Positions 8,362 to 16,253 of a stretch of DNA of 64,000 nucleotides are shown piece after piece. The DNA is taken from the NCBI GenBank assembly GCA_026627065.1, contig JAPNUO010000001.1, positions 1-64,000 of the forward strand. The letters run 5' to 3'. This stretch comes from Bacillota bacterium. GTDB lineage: Bacteria > Bacillota > Sulfobacillia > Sulfobacillales > Sulfobacillaceae. The translations under genes and the position numbers were made by a program. The notes below the pieces were generated by a model, which saw nothing but the letters and a program-made list of their open reading frames with translations, was not told the DNA's origin and made no database searches. Within the stretch, counting starts at the first letter, position 1, and the number at the start of each line of letters is the position of its first letter.

Positions 8362-9240
8362 ATGGAGGTGCACCTGCATCAACCCGAAACGCTTGAAGAG
8401 GCGTTAGAGATTCTCTCGCGCGATCCGGAGAATGCCAAAGTCTTGGCGGGCGGTCAGTCGCTGATGGTGCTCCTGCGTTCGGGGCTTTTGCGACCGGACC
8501 ATCTTGTCAGCTTGCGGCGAATCGAGAAACTACAGGCAGTAGCGGTACGAGACAATGTTATTCGCCTGGGAGCCATGGTTACCATTCGGGCGCTGGAAAC
8601 ATCGCCAGTTGTGAGGCAGGCGCTTCCGATGATTTCGGAAGCAGCCGCCTCCATAGGGTCGATTCCTATTCGAAACCTGGGGACTTTGGCAGGCAATCTT
8701 TGTCACGCGTTGATCGGCGCGGATTTGCCGCCTTCACTGATAGCCCTGGGTGCGACGATTCGGGTGGTCAGCGCCCGGGGGCGTCGCACTATCGCCGCCG
8801 AGCAATTCTTTCGCGGAGTGATGCAAACGGCCTTGGAAGCGGATGAAATTGTCGAGGCGATTGACATTCCGTTGCTCCCTCTCGACGGGTGGGGTCAAGC
8901 CTACGTGAAGGTTTCCCAGCGCACCGTGGATCCGGCTCTGATAGGTGTTGCGGTTGTGCTTCGCGCCGAAGGGTCAACCATTGGCGACATTGCTATTGCC
9001 GTCGGGGGTGCCGGAGAGGCGCCGGTCAGGGCTTGTTGTGCCGAACGCGCCTTTCGAGGGCAACCGATTTCTTGGGGGGATCAGTTCGAGAGATGTCTTG
9101 CCATCCGCGACGATGTGGAGTGCATTGCGGATACCCACGCGAGCGCTTGGTATCGTCGAGAGATCCTGCCCGCCGTCCTTCATCGCGCTATGGCGCGCGC
9201 CGTGCGACGTGCCCGCGAGGCCACAGTTCAGGGGATGTGA
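8362..9240 (+). CDS. Molybdenum hydroxylase, FAD-binding medium subunit (CoxM-like)
   Basis: The 292-residue protein matches the FAD subunit of the xanthine-dehydrogenase family. AGGQSLMVLLRSG (residues 29-41) is the first flavin loop, and SIPIRNLGTLAGNLCHA is the second region that contacts FAD, followed by the C-terminal CO-dehydrogenase flavoprotein domain. In the holoenzyme electrons leave molybdopterin through two 2Fe-2S clusters to this FAD. The gene is first of a medium-small-large set, the usual order in operons for hydroxylation of aromatic and N-heteroaromatic compounds. It ends three bases before the small-subunit start. Confidence 0.9.
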   Translation: MEVHLHQPETLEEALEILSRDPENAKVLAGGQSLMVLLRSGLLRPDHLVSLRRIEKLQAVAVRDNVIRLGAMVTIRALETSPVVRQALPMISEAAASIGSIPIRNLGTLAGNLCHALIGADLPPSLIALGATIRVVSARGRRTIAAEQFFRGVMQTALEADEIVEAIDIPLLPLDGWGQAYVKVSQRTVDPALIGVAVVLRAEGSTIGDIAIAVGGAGEAPVRACCAERAFRGQPISWGDQFERCLAIRDDVECIADTHASAWYRREILPAVLHRAMARAVRRAREATVQGM

Positions 9241-9243
9241 CCA

Positions 9244-9720
9244 ATGACACTGCATCTCATATTGAACGGCATGCCGGTTTCGTGCGAGTGCGGACCATCC
9301 GAACCCTTGCTGGAGGTCCTTCACGAGCGGTTGAACGTGCGAAGCCCACGCCGAGGCTGCGATGACTCTTATTGCGGAGCTTGTTCGGTCCTTCTCGACG
9401 GGCAGCTTGTGCATTCGTGCACGGTGCTGGCCGCCGCGTTTGATGGCAGCGATGTCGTCACCGCCGAGGGCCTCATGAAGGATGGTCGCCTGCATCCGGT
9501 CCAGGAGGCATTCTTGCGTCATGGCGCCACTCAGTGCGGGTACTGCACCGCGGGGTTCTTAATGGCGGCAGTGGCCGTATTGAATGAATCTCGGACTCCC
9601 AGTCCAAACGAGATTGCCAATGCGATGCGGGGCAACATTTGCCGGTGCACGGGTTATCAAAAGATAGTTCATGCCATTCACGACGTTGCCCGCCAAGGAG
9701 AAGGGGGGGACTTCGCGTGA
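9244..9720 (+). CDS. Molybdenum hydroxylase, 2Fe-2S small subunit (CoxS-like)
   Basis: The 158-residue protein holds both clusters expected of this subunit. Cys39, Cys44, Cys47 and Cys59 form the plant-ferredoxin-type N-terminal cluster (GCDDSYCGAC and the later HSC). Cys98, Cys101, Cys133 and Cys135 form the helical-domain cluster (QCGYCTAGF and ICRCTGY). It transfers electrons from the molybdenum centre to the FAD subunit. Its stop overlaps the GTG start of the large subunit, consistent with stoichiometric co-translation. Confidence 0.93.
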   Translation: MTLHLILNGMPVSCECGPSEPLLEVLHERLNVRSPRRGCDDSYCGACSVLLDGQLVHSCTVLAAAFDGSDVVTAEGLMKDGRLHPVQEAFLRHGATQCGYCTAGFLMAAVAVLNESRTPSPNEIANAMRGNICRCTGYQKIVHAIHDVARQGEGGDFA

Positions 9721-12005
9721 CGCGTGTCGTGGGGCAACCCGTCATCCGGTCCGATGCCTGGCGCAAGGTGACTGGCGCTTCTTATTACACGGTCGACGTG
9801 ACGTTGCCGGCTATGCTCGTTGGCAAATTGCTCCGAAGCCCCTATGCGCATGCGCGCATTGTGCACATGGATATCTCGCGTGCTCGTCAGGTGCCCGGGG
9901 TGGCGGCGGTGGTGGCCGGAAACGGGCGGGCGTCGCCCTGGGGTGGTCATATCTGGGATCAACCCGTGTTGCCCGCGGACGTTGTGCGTTACCGCGGCGA
10001 GCCGCTAGTAGCCGTGGCCGCCGAGAGCGAGGCGGCGGCCGAAGAAGCGCTTCGCCTTGTCGAAGTGGTCTATGAAGCGCTTCCGTCGGTCTTTGATCCG
10101 GAGCAGGCCATGGAACCGGGCGCGCCTCTCTTGCATCCTCAGATGATGGAGTATTGGCGCAACGAGGCTGTGTGCCGTCCTATTCCCGGCACCAATGCGG
10201 TCAACCGGACCCGCTTCCGAGTGGGGTCGGTAACCACGGGATTTTCCGAAGCCGCCGCCGTTGTCGAAGCGACCTTTACCGTGCCCGGCATCGAACATGT
10301 CACGTTGGAGCCGACGGCTGCGGTAGCCTGGTGGGAGCGCGATGACCGGCTGACGGTCTGGACGAGCACCCAGTGTCCCTTTGTGGTGCGGGACCAGCTG
10401 GCCCACGTCGTCGGCCTCCCGTTGCACAAGGTCCGAGTGATCGTACCCGACGTGGGAGGGGGATTCGGCGGCAAGGGCAACATGCGCATTGAGCCGTATG
10501 CTGCCTTGCTGTCGCGCGAATGTCACCGGCCCGTCAAAATGGTGCACTCGCGCTACGAAGAATTTGTGGGTTCGACGATCGGACACCCGGCCAAGATCCG
10601 GATCAAATTAGGAGCCACGCGGGATGGGGTTCTCACAGCGATCCAAACAACGGCCTTCTATGACACCGGAGCCTATGGGGATTCCGGCGAAATGGTCAGT
10701 TGGCAGGGAGGACTGGGAGGTGCCGGGCCCTACCGTGTGCCCCATGTCGCCATCGACAGCTATGCCGTGTACACCAATAAAGTGCCGGCGGGGGCGTTTC
10801 GGGGCATGGGATGGCCCCAAATGCTCTTTGCTATCGAAAGTGCCATCGACATGCTCAGTGCAAGGCTGCAAATTGATCCGGTGGAATTTCGTCTGAAAAA
10901 CCTGTTAGAAAACGGCGACCGCTTTGTGACGGGGGAGGTCCTAGAATCCGTCACCTTGCGGGAGTGTTTGCTTAAGGCGCGCGAAGCGATTGACTGGGAC
11001 GCTCCCACGCCGCCCAACCGGGGACGGGGGGTGGCGTTGGTGATGAAGTCGTCGGTCAATAATTCCACCGCCAGCGCCGTCGTGAAGATTCACGAAGATA
11101 CGACCGTGCAGCTGGTTATCGGAGCGCCGGAAATCGGACAAGGATCGCATTCGGCGATGGCACAAATAGCGGCCGAAATTCTCGGGGTGGCCTACGACGC
11201 CGTGGAGGTGACGAACCCGGACACCGCGTTTAGTCCCTACGATCGTGGCGCGATTTCAGATCGCACGACATTTCACTTGGGCCAGGCGGTCTATGAAGCT
11301 GCTACCCAGGCCCGCCAGCAACTGCTCGCGGCGGCGGCCGACTGGCTCGAAGCCAATCCTGCGGATCTAGAGATTTGTGAAGGTTACGTCATGGTGAAAG
11401 GGGTGCCCGCGCGCACGGCGCCTTTAGCCGCCGTGGCGCGCCGCGCATATCGCGTCAAAGGTGGGCCCATCATCGGCGAGGGCCGGCATCTTGAGGAAGG
11501 GATTGTTCCGTTAGATCCGCTTACGGGACAAAGCCCGAAGGCGGTATCCCATTACAAGTATGGGGCCCAGGCGGTAGAGGTGGAGGTGGATCGCGAACTC
11601 GGCATGGTGAAGGTTTTGCGGGTGGTGTCGGTTCACGATTGTGGCCGCGCCATCAATCCGATCCAAGTCTCTGGACAGATTGAGGGGGCCGTGGTTCAGG
11701 GGCTCGGGTTGGCCTTGTGGGAAGCACTACAATTCGAGGATGGCCAGGTGATGAACCCGTCGCTGATGGACTATCACGTGCCGATGGCGCCGGAGATTCC
11801 GGAGATTGTGCCGATTCTTGTGGAGTGCCCGCATCCCCATAGCCCCTTTGGTGTCAAGGGTATCGGGGAACCTGGAATCATTGGCGTTGCGCCGGCTGTG
11901 GCCAACGCGGTATCGCGCGCTGTGGGAATTCGGATTTTCGATTTGCCGCTCGCACCCGAGCGGGTTTTGCGGGCGCTGCAGGCGACGCAGGGGCGGGCGC
12001 GTTGA
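9717..12005 (+). CDS. Molybdenum hydroxylase, molybdopterin-binding large subunit
   Basis: The protein, read from GTG 9717 (762 residues, GGAGAAGGGGGG just upstream), carries the aldehyde oxidase/xanthine dehydrogenase a/b hammerhead domain and then the molybdopterin domain. Landmarks are VGGGFGGKGN, AGAFRGMGWPQ, GAPEIGQGSHSAMAQ and near the end GVKGIGEPG with the catalytic glutamate. The CO-dehydrogenase signature AYRCSFR is absent and AGAFRGMG stands in its place, so this is not a form I CO dehydrogenase but a hydroxylase or reductase for an organic substrate. Candidates are N-heteroaromatics, aromatic aldehydes or hydroxybenzoyl-CoA. The substrate is not readable from sequence. Confidence 0.9.
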   Translation: MTRVVGQPVIRSDAWRKVTGASYYTVDVTLPAMLVGKLLRSPYAHARIVHMDISRARQVPGVAAVVAGNGRASPWGGHIWDQPVLPADVVRYRGEPLVAVAAESEAAAEEALRLVEVVYEALPSVFDPEQAMEPGAPLLHPQMMEYWRNEAVCRPIPGTNAVNRTRFRVGSVTTGFSEAAAVVEATFTVPGIEHVTLEPTAAVAWWERDDRLTVWTSTQCPFVVRDQLAHVVGLPLHKVRVIVPDVGGGFGGKGNMRIEPYAALLSRECHRPVKMVHSRYEEFVGSTIGHPAKIRIKLGATRDGVLTAIQTTAFYDTGAYGDSGEMVSWQGGLGGAGPYRVPHVAIDSYAVYTNKVPAGAFRGMGWPQMLFAIESAIDMLSARLQIDPVEFRLKNLLENGDRFVTGEVLESVTLRECLLKAREAIDWDAPTPPNRGRGVALVMKSSVNNSTASAVVKIHEDTTVQLVIGAPEIGQGSHSAMAQIAAEILGVAYDAVEVTNPDTAFSPYDRGAISDRTTFHLGQAVYEAATQARQQLLAAAADWLEANPADLEICEGYVMVKGVPARTAPLAAVARRAYRVKGGPIIGEGRHLEEGIVPLDPLTGQSPKAVSHYKYGAQAVEVEVDRELGMVKVLRVVSVHDCGRAINPIQVSGQIEGAVVQGLGLALWEALQFEDGQVMNPSLMDYHVPMAPEIPEIVPILVECPHPHSPFGVKGIGEPGIIGVAPAVANAVSRAVGIRIFDLPLAPERVLRALQATQGRAR

Positions 12006-12030
12006 GGGGGAGCCGAAGGAGGAGACGGAC

Positions 12031-12483
12031 ATGCTGTTTGAGTACCGCTTTGTGGCCGATGCCCAGTGGTCCTCCAAAATTCACGATCCGGTAAACCTGA
12101 TTCGATGCTTGCCAGGCTTAAAACGGGCGACAGAAACCGCAGACGGTGGCTTCGCTTTAGCGGTGGGATCTCGGCTGGGGCCAGTTCGCCTCGATTTTGA
12201 AGGGACGGCGCAGGTCGAGCAGCGCCAGCCGCAGTGGTGGCGGGCGGTGGTCGTGCTCAAGGAGCGCATGGCCGGCACAGTCTATGGCACCTTCGACCTA
12301 TTTGGCCTGCCTCAGTCGGAAGTGAAAATTCAAGCCGAGGTCAACCTGGAGGGAAGGTTAGCAGAATTTGCCCAACCCTTGGTGAAAAGGAAGGTTCAGG
12401 AAATCTTTGGAGAATTCCAGGAAAATTTCGTGCGGATGGCGGCGGCGTTGTCCGAGAAGACGGTCTATGGCAAGGATGGATAA
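12031..12483 (+). CDS. CoxG-like SRPBCC-fold protein
   Basis: This 150-residue protein starts at ATG 12031 with GAAGGAGG eight bases upstream. It fits the CoxG/carbon-monoxide-dehydrogenase-subunit-G family: an N-terminal PVNLIRCLPG motif, a central beta-sheet segment GPVRLDFEGTAQV, and a C-terminal amphipathic helix FAQPLVKRKVQEIFGEF. Family members are often encoded with molybdenum hydroxylases. In CO oxidisers CoxG helps anchor the enzyme at the membrane. Here it is last in the cluster, 25 bases after the large subunit. Confidence 0.85.
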   Translation: MLFEYRFVADAQWSSKIHDPVNLIRCLPGLKRATETADGGFALAVGSRLGPVRLDFEGTAQVEQRQPQWWRAVVVLKERMAGTVYGTFDLFGLPQSEVKIQAEVNLEGRLAEFAQPLVKRKVQEIFGEFQENFVRMAAALSEKTVYGKDG

Positions 12484-12726
12484 CTGACACGCGGACGAGT
12501 GCCAGAGGAAGAAGGCAATCCCCCGCGAAGCGGTAGCCGGGGGCGTTCGCCTACGATCATCCGTCGGCGGCATAGTGTCCATGGCCCTGGGCGCGGTATG
12601 AGTCGCCCCACGTGCGGGCCCAGGCGCCGCGCGACAAGGCTGTCAAGGCCAATGGACGGAGGCCGCCCGAACATGCTGGTCACACGCCCAGCGCATTAGC
12701 GCGCGCTGGCGCTTCCCGCATTGATA

Positions 12727-12877
12727 GAGCACGGGACGGGTGCGGGCCAGGTTTGCCGGGCCGCTGTCCGTTCAAGCCGGTTCCGGTGGGGACCCAACCC
12801 GGCCTGGAGACGAGCGCCCAAGGTCACGGCGACCCCCGGCACACTCCGCCACACGCGGGCTCATCCAAAAAAGCTTG
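12727..12877 (+). repeat. Repeat B, copy 1 (about 150 bp)
   Basis: The segment from GAGCACGGGACGGGTGCGGG to AAAAAAGCTTG recurs at 14562-14712, nearly identical over most of its length with a few mismatches near the 3' end. It shows no convincing coding capacity. Confidence 0.85.
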
Positions 12878-12950
12878 CTTAGCCGCTGGCGGAGCCGGCT
12901 GGCTAGATGGCAGCTTTGTTTCATCCGCATCGCCATCGGCGTTCCCAGCC

Positions 12951-13205
12951 GTCAGTTGCTCTCTGGCGGGCGGGTGACCGATCTACGGGTTCGTGCCCCG
13001 GAGCATGGCCGAGTGGCGGGCCTATTGTATCCGTGTCATTCAGCAGTTCTTGGATGCCCTTAAGAGGGCAGCGAGGAGGATCAGCTGATCGCCCAAGGTC
13101 GGTATGATTTGAAAGGGAGAGCGTGCAGACGTTTCACTTCGGCATTTTGGGGTGCCGGAGTGGGGCGTAATCAATCCCGTTTGCGTATCGCGTCTTTCAT
13201 CGGCC
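12951..13205 (+). repeat. Repeat A, copy 1 (about 255 bp)
   Basis: The segment beginning GTCAGTTGCT and ending TTCATCGGCC recurs with substitutions at 14304-14558, 1353 bases downstream in the same orientation. Most of it aligns without gaps. In this copy it follows repeat B; in the other copy it precedes it. Confidence 0.85.
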
Positions 13206-13391
13206 TCAACCCTTGGGAGCGGTTGAAGATCTGCCGAGCTTGATTTTTAGCCACATAGACACTCTGTGGGCAACAGAGTGGTTTTATTTAGCTGTCGCGC
13301 TTTCTAAGCCGGGACATGCCGACCAATAGACGGATCATTGGTTAGCATGTTGCCACTATATATGGTACTATACACCTCGAGGGGCATTGTG

Positions 13392-13637
13392 ATGAGTCAA
13401 TGGGAGAAATTGTTGGCCCGGATCCGTCGTCACCCGAAAACGGTTACGTTTGACGAACTGGATATCCTCTTGCAGCGGGCGGGCTTCGTGAGACGGCAAC
13501 CCCGGAGCGGTTCGAGTCACTATGTCTATATCAAGGGGAACCGCATTCTTACGGTTCCCAAGCACAGTCCGTACGTGAAGGCCGTTTATGTCAAACAGGC
13601 CCTTAAAGTTCTCGACGAGGAGGGACCGGAGTCGTGA
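13392..13637 (+). CDS. hicA: HicA-family mRNA interferase toxin
   Basis: The 81-residue protein has the HicA double-stranded-RNA-binding-like fold: an N-terminal helix, the loop GFVRRQPRSGSSHYVY holding the catalytic His43, and a C-terminal helix YVKQALKVL. HicA toxins cleave mRNA until bound by HicB. ATG at 13392 is preferred over upstream starts because GAGGGG precedes it and the family size fits. The stop overlaps the GTG of hicB by four bases. The pair sits in repeat-rich, gene-poor DNA, as expected for a mobile or stabilising module. Confidence 0.88.
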   Translation: MSQWEKLLARIRRHPKTVTFDELDILLQRAGFVRRQPRSGSSHYVYIKGNRILTVPKHSPYVKAVYVKQALKVLDEEGPES

Positions 13638-14050
13638 GCGATCGGGTTGAGCACCTGATGCAGTTACCCTATCGGATCGAGCTCTATCCGGCCGAGGAAG
13701 GCGGCTATGTGGCGGCCATTCCGGATTTGCCCGGATGCGTGACGCAGGGAGAAACGCGGGAAGAGGCTCTAAAGCTCCTTGACGATGCCAAGGCCGCCTG
13801 GATTCGTACCGCGCTGGATCAGGCCATTGAGATTCCGTTGCCGGATTCGGTGACCATCGCCTATTCCGGCAAGCTGAATGTGCGGATGCCCAAGTCGCTG
13901 CACCGGGCGTTGGCTCGAGAAGCGGAAATGGAAGGGGTAAGCCTCAATTCCTTAATCGTCTATAAATTAACGCGATCTGTGGGGGGTGGGAACCCGTTAC
14001 CCATTCGAAAAGGCGTCCGACATCCTCTCAGTCCGTCATCGACCCCATGA
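13634..14050 (+). CDS. hicB: HicB-family antitoxin
   Basis: The 138-residue protein begins at a GTG overlapping the end of hicA. Residues about 10-60 form the partially degraded RNase-H-like HicB fold, with the hallmark GGYVAAIPDLPGCVTQGET and EEALKLLDDAKAAW. Residues about 75-120 (KLNVRMPKSLHRALAREAE, then SLNSLIVYKLTRSV) form a ribbon-helix-helix DNA-binding domain. It neutralises HicA and probably represses the operon through the AT-rich region upstream. Confidence 0.9.
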   Translation: MSDRVEHLMQLPYRIELYPAEEGGYVAAIPDLPGCVTQGETREEALKLLDDAKAAWIRTALDQAIEIPLPDSVTIAYSGKLNVRMPKSLHRALAREAEMEGVSLNSLIVYKLTRSVGGGNPLPIRKGVRHPLSPSSTP

Positions 14051-14303
14051 ATAACGGATTCCTTTGAGATAACGCGAAGTAGCCGATCGCTCAGCAGATT
14101 CGATCAGCAACCCATCCGTTTCCTCGTTGCTTCACCGGCGAGATCGGCCTCTTGGCGTCGATCGGCCGTTGGCTCACTGCCACTCTGCTTGCCTGGGCGA
14201 CGGCCAAGTTATGTCGTGTAGGTATTCCGCCAGCCGAGCCCTCAGCGTGAGCGATGGGGACGATGTAGAGATTTACGGCCACTAGCGGTGGACGTGCCGA
14301 GTC

Positions 14304-14558
14304 GTCAGTTGCTTTCTGGCGAGCCGGTGACCGGGATCCGCGGGTTTGTGCCCCGGATCTGCCGGATGGCGGGCCCATCGTATCCGCGTCATTCAGCAGT
14401 TCTTGGATGCCCTTAGGAGGGCAGCGAGGAGGATCAGCTGATCGCCCAAGGTCGGTATGATTTGAAAGGGAGAGCGTGCAGACTTTTCACTGCGGCATTT
14501 TGGGGCGCCGGAATGGGGCGCGATCAATCCCGTTTGCATATTCCGTTTTTCATTGGCC
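14304..14558 (+). repeat. Repeat A, copy 2
   Basis: Direct repeat of 12951-13205, ungapped over nearly its whole length with scattered substitutions. The most conserved part is around CATTCAGCAGTTCTTGGATG and the following 100 bases. Confidence 0.85.
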
Positions 14559-14561
14559 ATT

Positions 14562-14712
14562 GAGCACGGGACGGGTGCGGGCCAGGTTTGCCGGGCCGCT
14601 GTCCGTTCAAGCCGGTTCCGGTGGGGACCCAACCCGGCCTGGAGACGAGCGCCCAAGGTCACGGCGACCCCCGGCACACTGCGCCGCATCCGGGCTCGCC
14701 CAAAAAAGCTTG
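14562..14712 (+). repeat. Repeat B, copy 2
   Basis: Direct repeat of 12727-12877. It follows repeat A after three bases, whereas in the first location it lies before repeat A. Confidence 0.85.
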
Positions 14713-15188
14713 GCGCGGCCCGGGGATCGCGGAGTTGCCGCAGCCGGCGCATGGCCTCGCTTCCCATCAGACGCCGCGCCTCCGGGGATCGGGGTACGGG
14801 GCCACAAAGGCCCGCGCGACCGGGCGGCGGAGGTTGGCAAAGGCCACTAGGAGCGTGTGGAGAGCGGGGATCTGCTGGGTCAACGCCGCGTGGTTAGCGG
14901 CCATCTATGTAGCACGCAAGTCGCTGCGCGCCGGGTTGGGGAAGACTCCGCTTTAGGCACCCGTCATAGTGGAGCCAGGCTTCGTCGCGCTTTGACGGAA
15001 ATTGAAGAGAAGTGTCTACCCCGTCTGACACGGCCTCAAACTGGTTTCGAGGGGGTCGAGCCCGCATTGCCTGATGCTCGGTTTCCCCGCCACTAGACAG
15101 TGCCTTCCGCAAATTGCACAATAAAGGCAGAAACTGAGCGAGACGTTGACCGACGGCCGTCAAGTCAGTCGCCAGAAGGAGGAGCATT

Positions 15189-15578
15189 ATGCCGTTTCTG
15201 CGCTCGTGGGGGTATGCACCCAATCGGCCCATTACGCCAAACCAGGAGCATCGGCTGAATGAATTGGTCGATCAATATCATGCGGTGCAATCGCAAAACT
15301 TTGTGGACGAGCTGGACATTACCGAGGCGGTGTTGGGCACCGCCAAGCCGTTCAGCGAGTTGACGGTGGACGAAGCGAACCGCGTGGCCGCCCATTTAAA
15401 CGTGCGCATTTCCTTGCACACCCATTTTCGCGACGCGCTGCCGGATCCTGCGCCTGACTTTGCCCATGAAATCGAGTGGCTCTATGGCGACCGTCGCCTC
15501 TTGGATCGCGTGATTGCGCGGGCCGGCTGGGACACGGCGGAGTACTTTTTGTCCCCCCACCCGCTGGACCAGCGATGA
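15189..15578 (+). CDS. Hypothetical protein upstream of a two-component system
   Basis: I do not recognise this 129-residue protein. The start is well supported: AAGGAGG lies six bases before the ATG. It is soluble, mostly helical in appearance and acidic in the second half, with no signal peptide or membrane segment. A segment DELDITEAVLGTAKPFSELTV is the most distinctive. The stop overlaps the start of the response-regulator gene by four bases, so it is very likely part of the same regulatory operon, perhaps as an accessory or output protein. Confidence 0.7.
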   Translation: MPFLRSWGYAPNRPITPNQEHRLNELVDQYHAVQSQNFVDELDITEAVLGTAKPFSELTVDEANRVAAHLNVRISLHTHFRDALPDPAPDFAHEIEWLYGDRRLLDRVIARAGWDTAEYFLSPHPLDQR

Positions 15579-16252
15579 TGGCGGCCAAAGCGCGCATATT
15601 GGTAGTGGATGATGAGGAAGCCATCCGCGATCTCTTGACTATTGGCCTGAGCCACCGCGGGTTTGAGGTGAAAGCGGCCCAAGATGCGAGGGAAGCCATC
15701 AGCCTGGTGGGGGCGTTTCAACCTCATGCAGCCATTGTGGACCTGATGTTGCCGGGGGAGGACGGGTTTCAGTTAACGCGTCGCCTGCGCCAGGATCCCG
15801 AGATTTACATCCTCATCCTCACGGCGCGCGACGCGGTCACCGACCGGGTGCAGGGGCTGGACGATGGCGCCGACGATTATCTCGTGAAGCCCTTTGAATT
15901 TGACGAGCTCGTGGCTCGCCTGAATGCGGGCCTTCGGCGCATCCAGCGTCCGGACGCGGCCGTCTTTGAATTTGATGCCATTCGCATGGATGATACCAGC
16001 CACCGCGTTACCGTCAACGACGAGCTAGTGCAACTGACTGCAAAGGAATACGAACTTTTGCGCTATCTTCTCTTGAATCCGGGGCGGGTGTTGTCAAAGA
16101 CCCAGATTCTTCAGCACGTGTGGGGGTACGATTTCCCTGGAGATGACAACTTGGTGGAGGTGCACATTTCGTCTCTGAGGGATAAAATCCATGACCGACA
16201 AAAGTCCGTCATTCAGACCGTGCGAGGCTTTGGATACCGGCTCGGAGACTGA
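15575..16252 (+). CDS. OmpR/PhoB-family response regulator
   Basis: The 225-residue protein has a receiver domain (about 1-120) with the acidic pair Asp12-Asp13, phosphoacceptor Asp56 in IVDLMLPGEDG, the switch Thr in ILTARD and the conserved Lys in LVKPFEF. A C-terminal winged-helix DNA-binding domain follows, ending VRGFGYRLGD. It is phosphorylated by the histidine kinase encoded one base downstream and should control transcription. Two ATG codons (15575 and 15578) are possible starts. Confidence 0.95.
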   Translation: MMAAKARILVVDDEEAIRDLLTIGLSHRGFEVKAAQDAREAISLVGAFQPHAAIVDLMLPGEDGFQLTRRLRQDPEIYILILTARDAVTDRVQGLDDGADDYLVKPFEFDELVARLNAGLRRIQRPDAAVFEFDAIRMDDTSHRVTVNDELVQLTAKEYELLRYLLLNPGRVLSKTQILQHVWGYDFPGDDNLVEVHISSLRDKIHDRQKSVIQTVRGFGYRLGD

Positions 16253-16253
16253 C

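Larger units (their letters stand above)
12484..13391 (+). other. Decayed intergenic DNA with repeat copies, no intact gene
   Basis: No reading frame here looks like a real protein: the open frames are arginine-, glycine- and proline-rich and lack ribosome sites. The stretch contains one copy each of two repeats that recur at 14.3-14.7 kb. The last 60 bases are AT-rich (ACTATATATGGTACTATAC) and probably form the promoter of the toxin-antitoxin pair. Confidence 0.6.
14051..15188 (+). other. Decayed intergenic DNA with second repeat copies
   Basis: About 1.1 kb without a supportable gene. It holds the second copies of repeats A and B in the order A-B. Open frames on both strands are low-complexity or antisense to each other and have no ribosome site. 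The segment 14850-15110 could be the remnant of a coding sequence, because short frames read on the minus strand look protein-like, but I could not assign it. Confidence 0.5.

Noticed and set aside
8362..12483. Calling the three-subunit enzyme a carbon monoxide dehydrogenase
   Set aside because: The CoxL active-site signature is absent and the genetic context is ring cleavage, so only the gene order resembles cox.
12612..12977. Long open frames in the repeat region as a transposase
   Set aside because: The translations are Arg/Gly/Pro-rich without a DDE or HUH motif and have no ribosome site; they look like chance frames in GC-rich DNA.
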